Source: Candidatus Firestoneibacteriota bacterium
GTDB taxonomy: Bacteria > Oederibacteriota > D2-FULL-39-29 > CAIOVX01
Direction of reading: 5' to 3'
Length of the DNA: 57,689 nt
Assembly: GCA_903861835.1 (NCBI GenBank)
Contig: CAIOVX010000089.1
Span: 1-57,689, forward strand
Part shown: positions 34,327 through 41,914 of the stretch, piece after piece
Layout of the letters: each line of letters starts with the position of its first letter
Numbering within the stretch: position 1 is the stretch's first letter
Translations under genes and position numbers: made by a program
The notes under the pieces: model-generated
The model's input: the letters and a program-made list of their open reading frames with translations, nothing else
Database searches by the model: none
Told to the model about the DNA's origin: nothing

Positions 34327-34686
34327 ATGACAAATGCTTGCGGCGGGAACGGAAAAGAAAGAGTGGTCTTTGCCTGTTCGGGCGCGGCGGATGTCGGGGA
34401 ACTTGCCGATAAAGTGGCGAGAAAGATGCGGAGCGACGGCTTCGGAAAAATGTCCTGCCTGATTGGCGTAGGCGCGAAACTGGACAGTTTCCTGCAAACA
34501 GCCAGGAATTCGCATACCGTGGTTATTGACGGCTGTTCCGTGAATTGCGGAAAAAAAGCGGTTGAAGCGGCGGGCATTACCGGAACCTTCATAACGCTTA
34601 CCGAGATGGGAATAGAAAAAGGGAAATCTCCCGTAACGGATGTTTTGGTGAACAAAACCGTTGAAGCCATAAAAAAGCAGTTTTAG
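34327..34686 (+). CDS. DGC-domain putative zinc-binding protein
   Basis: A 119-residue protein of the DGC family, named for a conserved Asp-Gly-Cys, here in VIDGCSVNCGKKA near 70-82. Other conserved cysteines are in FACSGAADVG (near 17) and MSCLIGVGA (near 41). Members are predicted zinc-binding proteins, often encoded beside arsenite efflux genes and redox proteins. It has no signal peptide, so it is probably cytoplasmic and could handle thiol-bound metalloid or deliver reducing equivalents. It lies 30 bp after ACR3 with GAGG upstream of the ATG and is in the same operon. Confidence 0.82.
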   Translation: MTNACGGNGKERVVFACSGAADVGELADKVARKMRSDGFGKMSCLIGVGAKLDSFLQTARNSHTVVIDGCSVNCGKKAVEAAGITGTFITLTEMGIEKGKSPVTDVLVNKTVEAIKKQF

Positions 34687-34710
34687 CGGCAGCTTTGCCC
34701 CGGAGGACAG

Positions 34711-35115
34711 ATGAACCTGCGCAAAACATTTGCGATTACAATAATGATTATTCTTGCTGCCGCAACAGGCTTTTCGATGAGCGCGAAACCGCCGGCGGCA
34801 ACAAATGAAAAGAAGGATATAGGCGAAAAACCCAAAGTTACCTTTATTGAGCTGGGCTCAAAGAAGTGCATCCCCTGCAGAATGATGCAGAAAGTGATGG
34901 ACGAAGTAGAAAAGGATTACGGCTCAAAAGTAAAGGTCGTCTTTTACGATGTCTGGACAGACGAAGGAAGACCGTTCGGAGAAAGATACAAAATAAAGCT
35001 TATTCCGACTCAGATCTTTTTTGATGAGAACGGCGTTGAATATTTCCGGCACGAAGGTTTTTATCCAAAAGAAGAGGTCGACAAAGTCCTGCAGCAGGGC
35101 GGCGCGCGGAAATGA
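34711..35115 (+). CDS. Secreted thioredoxin-fold protein
   Basis: A 134-residue thioredoxin-fold protein with an N-terminal signal or anchor (hydrophobic about 6-23), hence periplasmic. The redox motif CIPC (C54-C57) replaces the usual CGPC of thioredoxin, and the cis-proline region IPTQIFFDENG follows. The next gene, overlapping by 4 bp, encodes a CcdA-type electron carrier across the membrane, which would keep this thioredoxin reduced. In the ACR3 operon it may reduce a metalloid or a thiol target. That link is inference from context. Confidence 0.85.
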   Translation: MNLRKTFAITIMIILAAATGFSMSAKPPAATNEKKDIGEKPKVTFIELGSKKCIPCRMMQKVMDEVEKDYGSKVKVVFYDVWTDEGRPFGERYKIKLIPTQIFFDENGVEYFRHEGFYPKEEVDKVLQQGGARK

Positions 35116-35807
35116 TAATGGAAATTTTCACTTCTTTGAGCAAAGCTTTGACCCTTTCACCGGCCGCGGCCCTGTCCGCTTCATTTTCCTGGGGAATTCT
35201 AAGTATGCTATTAAGCCCCTGCCATTTGGCAAGCATTCCGCTGATCATTGGGTTCATCAGCGGGCAGGGCAATATCCGGGCAAATCGCGCTCTCGCTCTT
35301 TCAGCGGTGTTCGCGTCCGGCATTTTCGCCGCCATCGCGCTTATTGGCGTAATCACCGCGACGGCAGGAAAAGTTCTCGGCGACACAGGCCGGTACGGCA
35401 ACTATATTGTGGCTGCCGTGTTTTTGATAGTCGGACTCAATCTGCTGGATCTTCTCCCGCTGCATTTTCCGGGGCAGCAAAAACTCGGAATAAAACAAAA
35501 AGGCTTACTTGGAGCTCTTCTGCTCGGCCTCATATTCGGAGTTGCCTTAGGTCCCTGCACCTTCGCTTTTATGGCCCCTGTCCTGGCGCTGGCCCTTAAA
35601 ACCGCCTCAACAAATTTGTTATACGCCGTAGGCCTTCTTCTTGCGTATGGCGTCGGACATTGCATGGTTTTAGTCCTGGCAGGAACATTTAGCGGAGCGG
35701 TTCAGCGCTATCTGGATTGGAATGAAAAGTCAAAAGGCGCTTTGCTTGTGAAAAAGATTTGCGGTGTGCTGGTAATACTCGGAGGTCTTTTCCTTGCCTT
35801 GCAATGA
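35112..35807 (+). CDS. CcdA/DsbD-type membrane electron-transfer protein
   Basis: A 231-residue membrane protein with six helices of the CcdA/DsbD-transmembrane type, moving electrons from cytoplasmic thioredoxin to periplasmic thiol proteins. The two redox cysteines are visible in LLSPCHLASIPLI (near 37-43) and GPCTFAFMAPVL (near 150). Its start ATGATA overlaps the thioredoxin stop, and a second ATG 6 bases on is also possible. Together with the thioredoxin it forms a dedicated reductive relay for the arsenic module. It ends just before a TAATC array, which may act as the transcription boundary. Confidence 0.88.
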   Translation: MIMEIFTSLSKALTLSPAAALSASFSWGILSMLLSPCHLASIPLIIGFISGQGNIRANRALALSAVFASGIFAAIALIGVITATAGKVLGDTGRYGNYIVAAVFLIVGLNLLDLLPLHFPGQQKLGIKQKGLLGALLLGLIFGVALGPCTFAFMAPVLALALKTASTNLLYAVGLLLAYGVGHCMVLVLAGTFSGAVQRYLDWNEKSKGALLVKKICGVLVILGGLFLALQ

Positions 35808-35835
35808 TAGGCGCTTTGGGGTTGTTGAATCTCTG

Positions 35836-35888
35836 CTCACTCTAATCACTCTAATCACTCTAATCTCTTTTGGTAATCCGCGTAATCA
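35836..35888. repeat. 9-bp TAATC array
   Basis: CTCTAATCA twice, CTCTAATCT, a CTTTTGG interruption, then TAATCCGCG and TAATCA. Period is 9 bp. The array ends 3 bp from the stop of the outer-membrane gene at 35892 and fills the convergent gap after ccdA. The motif TAATCCGCGTAATCA recurs exactly at 45527-45541. Confidence 0.85.
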
Positions 35889-35891
35889 TCT

Positions 35892-36533
35892 TTAGAAGAA
35901 GAAGTATTTCACCCCCGCCTTCGCTTCCCAGTTATTCTCCCTGAAAGCCGGCGAGAGCCAGTTTACCTCAAAAGTAGTCGCGAAGTTCGCGTTCTCAAAC
36001 ATATAGGTGCAGAATCCCAACTTAAAACAGGTCGTTGATTCCTCCGCAAGACTTGAAGGAAAACCCGAGACTCCCAGCTGGATGCCGCCGAGAACAGGAT
36101 TTTTCTCAAGCTGGTTCATCACGGGAAGGAGCAATTGAACCATCGCGGACCAGGGAATAACGCTCCGGGTTGCATCACTGTGATAGCCGCCGGAGAGCGC
36201 GAGGTTCCCGAACTCAAACCACCAGTAATCAAGTTCAATATGCAAGAACCCGTCCTTTAGACCAGACATCTGCCAGTTCCCGGTGTCAAAGCGTTCAGTA
36301 AGCGAACCCGCGGCGCCAAGCCCGAAATGTCCGCTCCGTTTTGCGCCCTCCTGCCTGCCAATTGCAAAATTCGCAAGCGTTAAAGCGCGGTAAAACTCGC
36401 CGTAAACCTCCCTTAAGGATTTTTCCTTCGCGGGAGGCGGATTTGTTTCGGCTGCCGGCCTCTGCTCCTGCGCCGAAAGCCTCAGGGGCAAGAATATTAC
36501 GGCAATAACGAAAAAAAAGAAGAGCTTTTTCAT
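35892..36533 (-). CDS. Putative outer-membrane beta-barrel protein
   Basis: A 213-residue protein with a signal peptide (residues 1-22, FFFVIAVIFLPLRLSAQ). The ATG at 36533 is used rather than a TTG 24 bases upstream. Alternating hydrophobic strands with frequent Trp/Phe/Gly and a C-terminal KAGVKYFFF, ending in Phe, are the usual outer-membrane assembly signature. It resembles small barrels of the acyloxyacyl hydrolase/PagL or OmpW size class, but no catalytic motif allows assignment. It lies 10 bp after rlmB on the same strand. Confidence 0.65.
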   Translation of the reverse strand: MKKLFFFFVIAVIFLPLRLSAQEQRPAAETNPPPAKEKSLREVYGEFYRALTLANFAIGRQEGAKRSGHFGLGAAGSLTERFDTGNWQMSGLKDGFLHIELDYWWFEFGNLALSGGYHSDATRSVIPWSAMVQLLLPVMNQLEKNPVLGGIQLGVSGFPSSLAEESTTCFKLGFCTYMFENANFATTFEVNWLSPAFRENNWEAKAGVKYFFF

Positions 36534-36543
36534 GGCTGCCCCG

Positions 36544-37293
36544 TTACTTGTTATCAAAGTATCTCTGCCTCAGAGCCTCGTACATAACCACGCCTGCCGA
36601 GACCGAGACATTCAGAGAGGTGAGTTCTCCTCTCATCGGGATGTTAACCATAAAGTCGCACTTCTCTTTCACGCTCTTTCTCATGCCTTCGCCCTCGCTG
36701 CCGAGGACCAGCGCTATAGGGAGCTTGAGGTCGGTGTTGAAATAAGGTTTGCTGCCGTCCACTTCCACACCTACTATCCATACGCCGTATGATTTAAGGT
36801 CGTTTAAGATATTGTTGATATTCACAACCCTGGCTATCGGAACATATTCGGTGGCTCCGGTCGAAACCTTGTCTACCGTCTGCGTCACATTAGCCGCGTT
36901 GGATTTAGGGATAATTACCCCGTGAACGCCTGCGCCTTCGGCAGTCCGAAGCACCGCTCCCAGATTGTGCGGATCCTGCACATTATCGAGCACTATGATG
37001 AACGGGGCTTCATTCCTCTCCTTCGCGTAGGCAAGCATATCCTCCACCTGGATATAATGCTTTGGGAAGGTTTCTATCATTACGCCTTCATGTTCCTTGG
37101 AGTGGGTTATGCGGTTCATTGTCTTGTAAGGCATGTACTGCAGGTTCAACCCCTTTTCCTTTGACATCTGGAGGAAATCAACGAGTTCGCTCTCGTACTC
37201 CTTTGCCACGAGTATCTTCTTGACGCGTTTTTCTTCGAGCGAAACCAGCTGAAAACACTTGTCTCTGCCCATAGTAACGAAATCCGGATTCAT
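36544..37293 (-). CDS. rlmB: 23S rRNA (guanosine-2'-O-)-methyltransferase, SpoU family
   Basis: A 249-residue SPOUT methyltransferase. Motif 1 (IVLDNVQDPHNLGAVLRTAEG, about 102-122) contains the catalytic Arg and Asn, motif 2 is LVLGSEGEGM (near 199-208) and motif 3 is IPMRGELTSLNVSVSAGVVMYE (near 218-239). The N-terminal substrate-binding domain is complete. RlmB methylates G2251 of 23S rRNA, and the related TrmH group cannot be fully excluded. Start ATG at 37293 has AAAGGAG upstream. A heptamer inverted-repeat array separates it from cysS. Confidence 0.9.
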   Translation of the reverse strand: MNPDFVTMGRDKCFQLVSLEEKRVKKILVAKEYESELVDFLQMSKEKGLNLQYMPYKTMNRITHSKEHEGVMIETFPKHYIQVEDMLAYAKERNEAPFIIVLDNVQDPHNLGAVLRTAEGAGVHGVIIPKSNAANVTQTVDKVSTGATEYVPIARVVNINNILNDLKSYGVWIVGVEVDGSKPYFNTDLKLPIALVLGSEGEGMRKSVKEKCDFMVNIPMRGELTSLNVSVSAGVVMYEALRQRYFDNK

Positions 37294-37339
37294 AGGAGCT
37301 CCTTTGAAAATAATAATCTCTGGCGAAATCACTTAAGTT

Positions 37340-37553
37340 CAAATCACAAATTACAAGCACCAAGCCACACAACATCAAATCTCAAATCACAAGCACCAAA
37401 TCCCAAATAAGAACAGAACAACATAAAAAGAAAAATCAGAAAATCCAGGGCATTGTTGTTTTATGTTTTTTGTATTTTGGCGTTTATTTGGTGCTTGGTG
37501 CTTGAGATTTGGTGCTTGCTCTTCAGGTGCTTGCTGCTTGAGATTTGGTGCTT
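37340..37553. repeat. 7-bp heptamer arrays in inverted arms (CAAATCN / CAAGCAC)
   Basis: The left arm (37340-37410) reads CAAATCA, CAAATTA, CAAGCAC, CAAGCCA, then CAAATCT, CAAATCA, CAAGCAC, CAAATCC. The right arm (37484-37553) reads GTGCTTG, GTGCTTG, AGATTTG, GTGCTTG, one irregular unit, GTGCTTG, CTGCTTG, AGATTTG, GTGCTTA. That is the reverse complement of the left-arm units at the same 7-bp period. The arms flank a 73-bp A/T-rich centre that has its own AACATAAAA/TTTTATGTT pair. The right arm runs into the cysS stop codon. This is most of the gap between cysS and rlmB. Confidence 0.9.
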
Positions 37554-38976
37554 ATTTTTTAAACACCATCTGCCCAACCCGGCTGTCTTCCGCGATATAG
37601 CCCAACTTATCCAGCTTCGCGCGGAGTTCGTCCGAAGCCTTAAAATCTTTAATCTCTCTTGCCTTCTCTCTTCCCGCGGCCAGAGCAAGCGCCTCAACTG
37701 AGAGTTGTTCCGTCTCCAGCCTGAAACCAAGGGCGCCGCCCAGGGAAGAGAGTTTCGCTGCGGCAAGCTTCAGCACTTCCCTGTTTTGCGCGTTAAGAAC
37801 AAACTCTTTTTTCTTAATCGCATTTTTAATCTCAGACGCGTATGAGAACAGAGCAGCAATCGCAGCTGCGGTATTGAAATCATCGTCCATAGCAGACACA
37901 AAAGCCGCTTCCATCGCCTTTCCCTTTTCAAGCAGCACTGCATCCGGGCTGCCGCCCTCTGCCGCCGGTTTTTCCAGCGCCAAAGCCGCGCGCGAGAGGG
38001 TATAGCGGAGCTCGTTGTAGCCCGCGACAGCGCTTGCAACATTCTCTTCCGTCCAGTCAAGCGGACTTCTGTACTGCGCCGAGAGCAGGAAGAACCTTAT
38101 CACGCCGGCGTTCATGGTCTTTAAGACATCCCTGGCCATCAGAAAGTTATTGAGTGACTTGCTCATCTTCTGGCCTTTTATATTCAGGTGCCCGTTATGC
38201 ATCCAGTATTTCGCGAACTTGTCCGCGCCGCCGTACGCGGCCTCTGCCTGCGCCAGTTCGTTCTCGTGGTGCGGAAAGACCAGGTCGATGCCTCCCGCGT
38301 GAATATCAAAAGGCAGACCAAGATATTTGGCGGACATTACACAGCATTCCGTATGCCAGCCCGGGCGGCCTTTCCCCCAGGGGGAGTCCCACGAGATGCC
38401 TTCATTCTTATCCTTCTTCCATAAGGCAAAATCAAGCGGGCTCTTCTTCTGCTCGTTGATGTCTATCCTTGCTCCCGCTTCCAGCTCTTCTATATTCTTA
38501 TGCGAGAGCTTCCCGTAGCCGGCGGCTTTTGCCTTCTCAACAGAATAATATACATCCCCGTTAAGCTCATAGGCAAAACCTTTTCCGATAAGGACGGTTA
38601 TAAGCCCCAGCATTTCCCCGATATGTTCGGTCGCCTTAGGATTTACATCCGCCTTTTTCACCCCGAGCTTCTCAAGGTCTTCGAAGTAATAGGCAGTGAA
38701 CTTTTCAGCGACCTCAGAGGGCTTAACCCCTTCTGCCGCAGCTTTCTTGATTATTTTGTCATCAACATCCGTGATGTTCTGGGCCAGTTTCACTTTGAAG
38801 CCCTTCCATTCCAGATACCGCCTCACCGCGTCTATAACTATAAAGTTCCTGGCGTTGCCGACGTGAAAAAAGTTGTAAACCGTAGGCCCGCAATTGTAGA
38901 TGCTTATCTCTCCCGGACGGACGGGAACAAGTTCCTCTTTCTTTGAAGTAAGCGTATTGTAAATCCGGAGCGCCAT
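37552..38976 (-). CDS. cysS: Cysteinyl-tRNA synthetase
   Basis: A 474-residue class I synthetase that charges tRNA-Cys. It has the zinc-binding cysteine YNCGPTVY (C29), the HIGH-type motif (FFHVGNAR, about 35-42), the second zinc-site region GWHTECCVMS near 205-214, and the KMSKS motif QKMSKSLNN near 267-275. The C-terminal domain after residue 400 is as usual. Start ATG abuts the stop of the MauE/DoxX gene, so both are probably cotranscribed. The stop codon lies inside the last unit of the heptamer array. Confidence 0.95.
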   Translation of the reverse strand: MALRIYNTLTSKKEELVPVRPGEISIYNCGPTVYNFFHVGNARNFIVIDAVRRYLEWKGFKVKLAQNITDVDDKIIKKAAAEGVKPSEVAEKFTAYYFEDLEKLGVKKADVNPKATEHIGEMLGLITVLIGKGFAYELNGDVYYSVEKAKAAGYGKLSHKNIEELEAGARIDINEQKKSPLDFALWKKDKNEGISWDSPWGKGRPGWHTECCVMSAKYLGLPFDIHAGGIDLVFPHHENELAQAEAAYGGADKFAKYWMHNGHLNIKGQKMSKSLNNFLMARDVLKTMNAGVIRFFLLSAQYRSPLDWTEENVASAVAGYNELRYTLSRAALALEKPAAEGGSPDAVLLEKGKAMEAAFVSAMDDDFNTAAAIAALFSYASEIKNAIKKKEFVLNAQNREVLKLAAAKLSSLGGALGFRLETEQLSVEALALAAGREKAREIKDFKASDELRAKLDKLGYIAEDSRVGQMVFKK

Positions 38977-39438
38977 TTAGTTGCCTTTCCCGCGGAAAAA
39001 TGGGAAATTGTTTCCGCCGAATACCAGAGGCGGAAGGAGGAGCAGCAGGAAGACAAGGTCTCTAATAATAGTGACTGCGCCTATGCTCTCTTCAAGAAAT
39101 CCGAAACAGCCGCAGTCGTGGACCAAACCCAAGGACAGGTCGTAACCCATGCCTGCTATATAACCGGCAAGCACGGCTATAAGGATCAAAGCAGTGCTGC
39201 GGGTAAATATATCCAGCATCAGCAGCAATCCGCAGATTAATTCCAGCCACGGAAGAACGACTGCCACGAGCGGCAACAATAACTCCGGAATTATTTTATA
39301 TTCCGCGGCTTTGGCGGCAAAAACCGCCGGATAAAGCAGCTTATCATAGCTCGCGGCCACAAATACGGCGCCCATCAAGATGCGGAGAACCATCAAGAGC
39401 CGCCGGGAGCTTAATATGCCGCGAAATTTAGATTTCAT
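38977..39438 (-). CDS. MauE/DoxX-type redox membrane protein
   Basis: A 153-residue inner-membrane protein of the MauE/DoxX family with four or five helices. It has the family CxC motif as DCGCFG (near 112-117), a potential disulfide pair facing the periplasm. MauE relatives supply or shuttle thiols for protein maturation. Its start overlaps the stop of the rhodanese-domain gene by 4 bp (ATGA), and its stop touches cysS. The pairing with a membrane-anchored rhodanese suggests handling of periplasmic sulfur or thiols, which is inference. Confidence 0.8.
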   Translation of the reverse strand: MKSKFRGILSSRRLLMVLRILMGAVFVAASYDKLLYPAVFAAKAAEYKIIPELLLPLVAVVLPWLELICGLLLMLDIFTRSTALILIAVLAGYIAGMGYDLSLGLVHDCGCFGFLEESIGAVTIIRDLVFLLLLLPPLVFGGNNFPFFRGKGN

Positions 39439-40115
39439 CTCTTCACCTTAACGCCTTCAACAGGGTAATTATTTGCTTCCCATGCCGCCCAGCCGCCTTC
39501 AAACAGATTTATCTTTTTATAGCCTCTGTCAAGCAGCTCGCCGGCTACTATCTCCGAGAGCTTGCAATCCGGGCTGCTGCAATAAATAACAAGTTCTTCT
39601 TCCGGGCTGGCTTTTCCCTTAAAACCGGGAAACTGTTTAACGAATAAACTTGCCGAAAGCGTCTCAGCCCCTTTTATGTGGGCCTCTATGTATTTGTACT
39701 GCGGCCTTGCGTCAACAAACCTGTATCTTCCGGAATCAAAATACTGTTTTGCCTTTTCAAGGCTAAGCCGGGGAAGCTCCTTGAGTTTCTCTGCCGGCGG
39801 TATAGGAGCAATCTGCCTTGAGAGTTCCGCCAGAGTCTCTGCCTCACCCGAAGCCGGGATTGTCACCGTAGAACCGGCGGATTCGGCAATACCGGCGGCT
39901 ACCGGTTTAGCTGCGCAATCTCCTGCCCTTGATTTAAACCCGGCGCTGCCGTTCTTTTCAACGGTTTTAACTATAGTAATAATCTTTGCCGGAGCAGGTT
40001 TTATGCTTATTCCATAAGGGTTAGCAATGTTAAAGAGCATCCCGGCTGTAAATGCCAGGGAAGCGATAACCGCTGAAATACCGGCGGTCTTTAGGATGGT
40101 TGCGAGGCGTTCCAT
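39435..40115 (-). CDS. Membrane-anchored rhodanese-domain protein
   Basis: A 226-residue protein with an N-terminal transmembrane helix (about 11-32, FTAGMLFNIANPYG), a linker rich in Ala/Pro, and a C-terminal rhodanese domain (about 110-220) with the catalytic loop IYCSSPDCKLS. The first Cys is expected to carry the persulfide. The domain faces the periplasm if the helix is a simple anchor. The promoter (TTGTTA-N17-TATATT) places the transcription start at the ATG, and there is no Shine-Dalgarno sequence, so the mRNA is probably leaderless. It is coupled to the MauE/DoxX gene by a 4-bp overlap. Confidence 0.85.
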   Translation of the reverse strand: MERLATILKTAGISAVIASLAFTAGMLFNIANPYGISIKPAPAKIITIVKTVEKNGSAGFKSRAGDCAAKPVAAGIAESAGSTVTIPASGEAETLAELSRQIAPIPPAEKLKELPRLSLEKAKQYFDSGRYRFVDARPQYKYIEAHIKGAETLSASLFVKQFPGFKGKASPEEELVIYCSSPDCKLSEIVAGELLDRGYKKINLFEGGWAAWEANNYPVEGVKVKR

Positions 40116-40121
40116 AGGTAT

Positions 40122-40150
40122 AATATACTAAAAAAGTGCAGGGATAACAA
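40122..40150 (-). promoter_or_regulatory. Promoter of the rhodanese-MauE-cysS unit
   Basis: TTGTTA (40145-40150) and TATATT (40122-40127) are separated by 17 bp on the minus strand. The predicted start coincides with the ATG at 40115, implying a leaderless transcript. A reverse ACGTT array lies immediately upstream. Confidence 0.55.
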
Positions 40151-40163
40151 CATTTATAGCTTT

Positions 40164-40191
40164 AAATGTTGTTAACGTTTTTAACGTAAAA
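40164..40191. repeat. 9-bp ACGTT array (reverse orientation)
   Basis: Three units read AATGTTGTT, AACGTTTTT and AACGTAAAA. It lies upstream of the rhodanese promoter and 36 bp downstream of the stop of the periplasmic-binding-protein gene. It is a short member of the family. Confidence 0.7.
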
Positions 40192-40226
40192 TGCGGTCTG
40201 CCTTCTATTCTAACGGGTTGAGATAA

Positions 40227-41900
40227 TTATTCGGTGGATTCGGAGACCGTGCCTCTGCGTATCGTCAGAATCCTTGGAGATTTGACGAAGCGCCCGCCGG
40301 AGAAAGTAATAGAACCGTTCAGGCCGCTGTAGCCGTTCAAGGAAACAAGGAAATTCGTCATACCTTCGCGCGTTATGACCCCCTGCTCCAGACCGGAAAG
40401 GATCAAACCCGCCGCTTCATAACCGAAACCTGCAAGCTCTTCCGGCTCCTCAAAATACATTGACCTGTAAAGCGAGGCAAAACTCACGGCCGCGGGGTCT
40501 TCGCTCCCTGCGAAAAAAGCGGTCGTAAAGGCCGCTCCTTCCATCCTGGAGGCGGACTGCGCAAGAAATTTATCGTCAGCCCATTTTCCGATCCCGAGAT
40601 AAACCGACTTAAGCCCGAAGAAAGCAAGATGCGAGACTATATTGTCGGAATCCGCGGTATCCTGCGATACATAAAAAGCATCTATACCGAACCTGTTGCC
40701 TTGAGGGACCACCGAGACCAGAAAAGGAAAACTTATTTCAGAAACCGTTTCCCCCGAAGAATTTATCACTTTGACCTCAGCCTTAAAACTTCCAGGAGCC
40801 AGCAAGGATACGCTTCCCGTCACCGCGAAGTCAGCCTGCAACTCCGCGCACGCTGCAAGCAGTTTTCCTTCGGCGCTGCCCCCGGCCGCGGCTTTCAGAA
40901 ATGCGTACACCTTCGTCATCTCTATCATCTCAATATCTTTCGCCTTAGCCAGCCCGAAGCTGAGTTTCTTCGCAAAAAAAGCGCCGTGGTCAACTTCTTC
41001 CCGAAGCTCCGCCCCTCCGGTTCCGGTATTGGTAAAGTTCAAGACTATCACTTTGGTTGCGCCCTTTCCCGCAGGAATAAAGGCCCTCACGTGAGCTACA
41101 AACCTCGCTGCCACCGCGTCAAGGTTCAGTTTGTCCGTGTCGGTCAGGTCTTTTACCACATGCGGGTCAACGCCCCCAAGCGCAAGCATCTGTTCTTTAA
41201 GGTCGTACTGCCCTGGTACGGTCAGTACTTCTTTCTCAACACTCCCTCCCGCTTCAAGCGCTCCCGCGGTGAAGCCTGCCGCCGCCCGGCTTGAGAAAAC
41301 AGTGTCATTGCGTATCACAGCCAATTTTTTCTTGCCAAGCTTTTTCACCGCATAAAACGCGAGCCGACGGCCTTCATCCTCAGGGGCGAGATTGTTTCTG
41401 AAAAAATACCTGTTGCCGGGAATGTCTTCCTGGAAAAGGACGGTCGGAGAAATAACCGGAAGTCTAAAAGTGTTGGCGCCTGAAATATATTCCGTCAGAC
41501 CGTCTGCAGTTACCGGACCTATCCCGGCGATAACGTTTGAATCAATGGCTGCTGCGGCAAGCAGGACCCCCGAGGAAACACCCGTCGGGGAAGTATCATA
41601 TTCCAAGAGAGTTATGTCTGAACCGTGCGCGTCATTGAAAGCCTTAATGGCGGCGGCCGCCCCTCTTTTAAGTTTCTCGCCAAGTTCACCGTTCTCCCCG
41701 GAAAGCGGCCCGAAGAAGGCCAATTTTTGCGAAGGCGCGGCAGGGAGCCCGCTCTTTTCCGTGAAGGGCGCTCTAAAGGGTGCGGGAGATGCTGTTACGG
41801 GGGTTGTAGTTTCCTTCTCCGGTTCTTGCGCCAAAACAGGCATAACAGCGCATAAAAGCGCGGCAAGCAGCAGGTTTATGTAATTATTTTTCTTCGGCAT
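40227..41900 (-). CDS. Periplasmic-binding protein with inserted CsgG/FlgO-like domain
   Basis: A 557-residue secreted protein (signal peptide 1-24). Residues 58-235 and about 415-557 together look like a type 1 periplasmic binding protein of the LivJ kind (LAFFGPLSGENGELGEKLKRG; IAGIGPVTADG; LAVIRNDTVFSS; GFGYEAAGLILSGL). Between them lies a segment (about 255-405) with a different pattern, VIVLNFTNTG...LSFGLAKAKDIEMIEMTKVYAFL...ADFAVTGSVSLL. That pattern resembles the CsgG/FlgO/TolB-N-type domains used in outer-membrane lipoprotein and secretion partners. Ligand unknown. It is the last gene of the PHP-TPR-GH57 unit, 15 bp after the GH57 gene. Confidence 0.7.
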   Translation of the reverse strand: MPKKNNYINLLLAALLCAVMPVLAQEPEKETTTPVTASPAPFRAPFTEKSGLPAAPSQKLAFFGPLSGENGELGEKLKRGAAAAIKAFNDAHGSDITLLEYDTSPTGVSSGVLLAAAAIDSNVIAGIGPVTADGLTEYISGANTFRLPVISPTVLFQEDIPGNRYFFRNNLAPEDEGRRLAFYAVKKLGKKKLAVIRNDTVFSSRAAAGFTAGALEAGGSVEKEVLTVPGQYDLKEQMLALGGVDPHVVKDLTDTDKLNLDAVAARFVAHVRAFIPAGKGATKVIVLNFTNTGTGGAELREEVDHGAFFAKKLSFGLAKAKDIEMIEMTKVYAFLKAAAGGSAEGKLLAACAELQADFAVTGSVSLLAPGSFKAEVKVINSSGETVSEISFPFLVSVVPQGNRFGIDAFYVSQDTADSDNIVSHLAFFGLKSVYLGIGKWADDKFLAQSASRMEGAAFTTAFFAGSEDPAAVSFASLYRSMYFEEPEELAGFGYEAAGLILSGLEQGVITREGMTNFLVSLNGYSGLNGSITFSGGRFVKSPRILTIRRGTVSESTE

Positions 41901-41914
41901 ATTCGTTGAAACCC

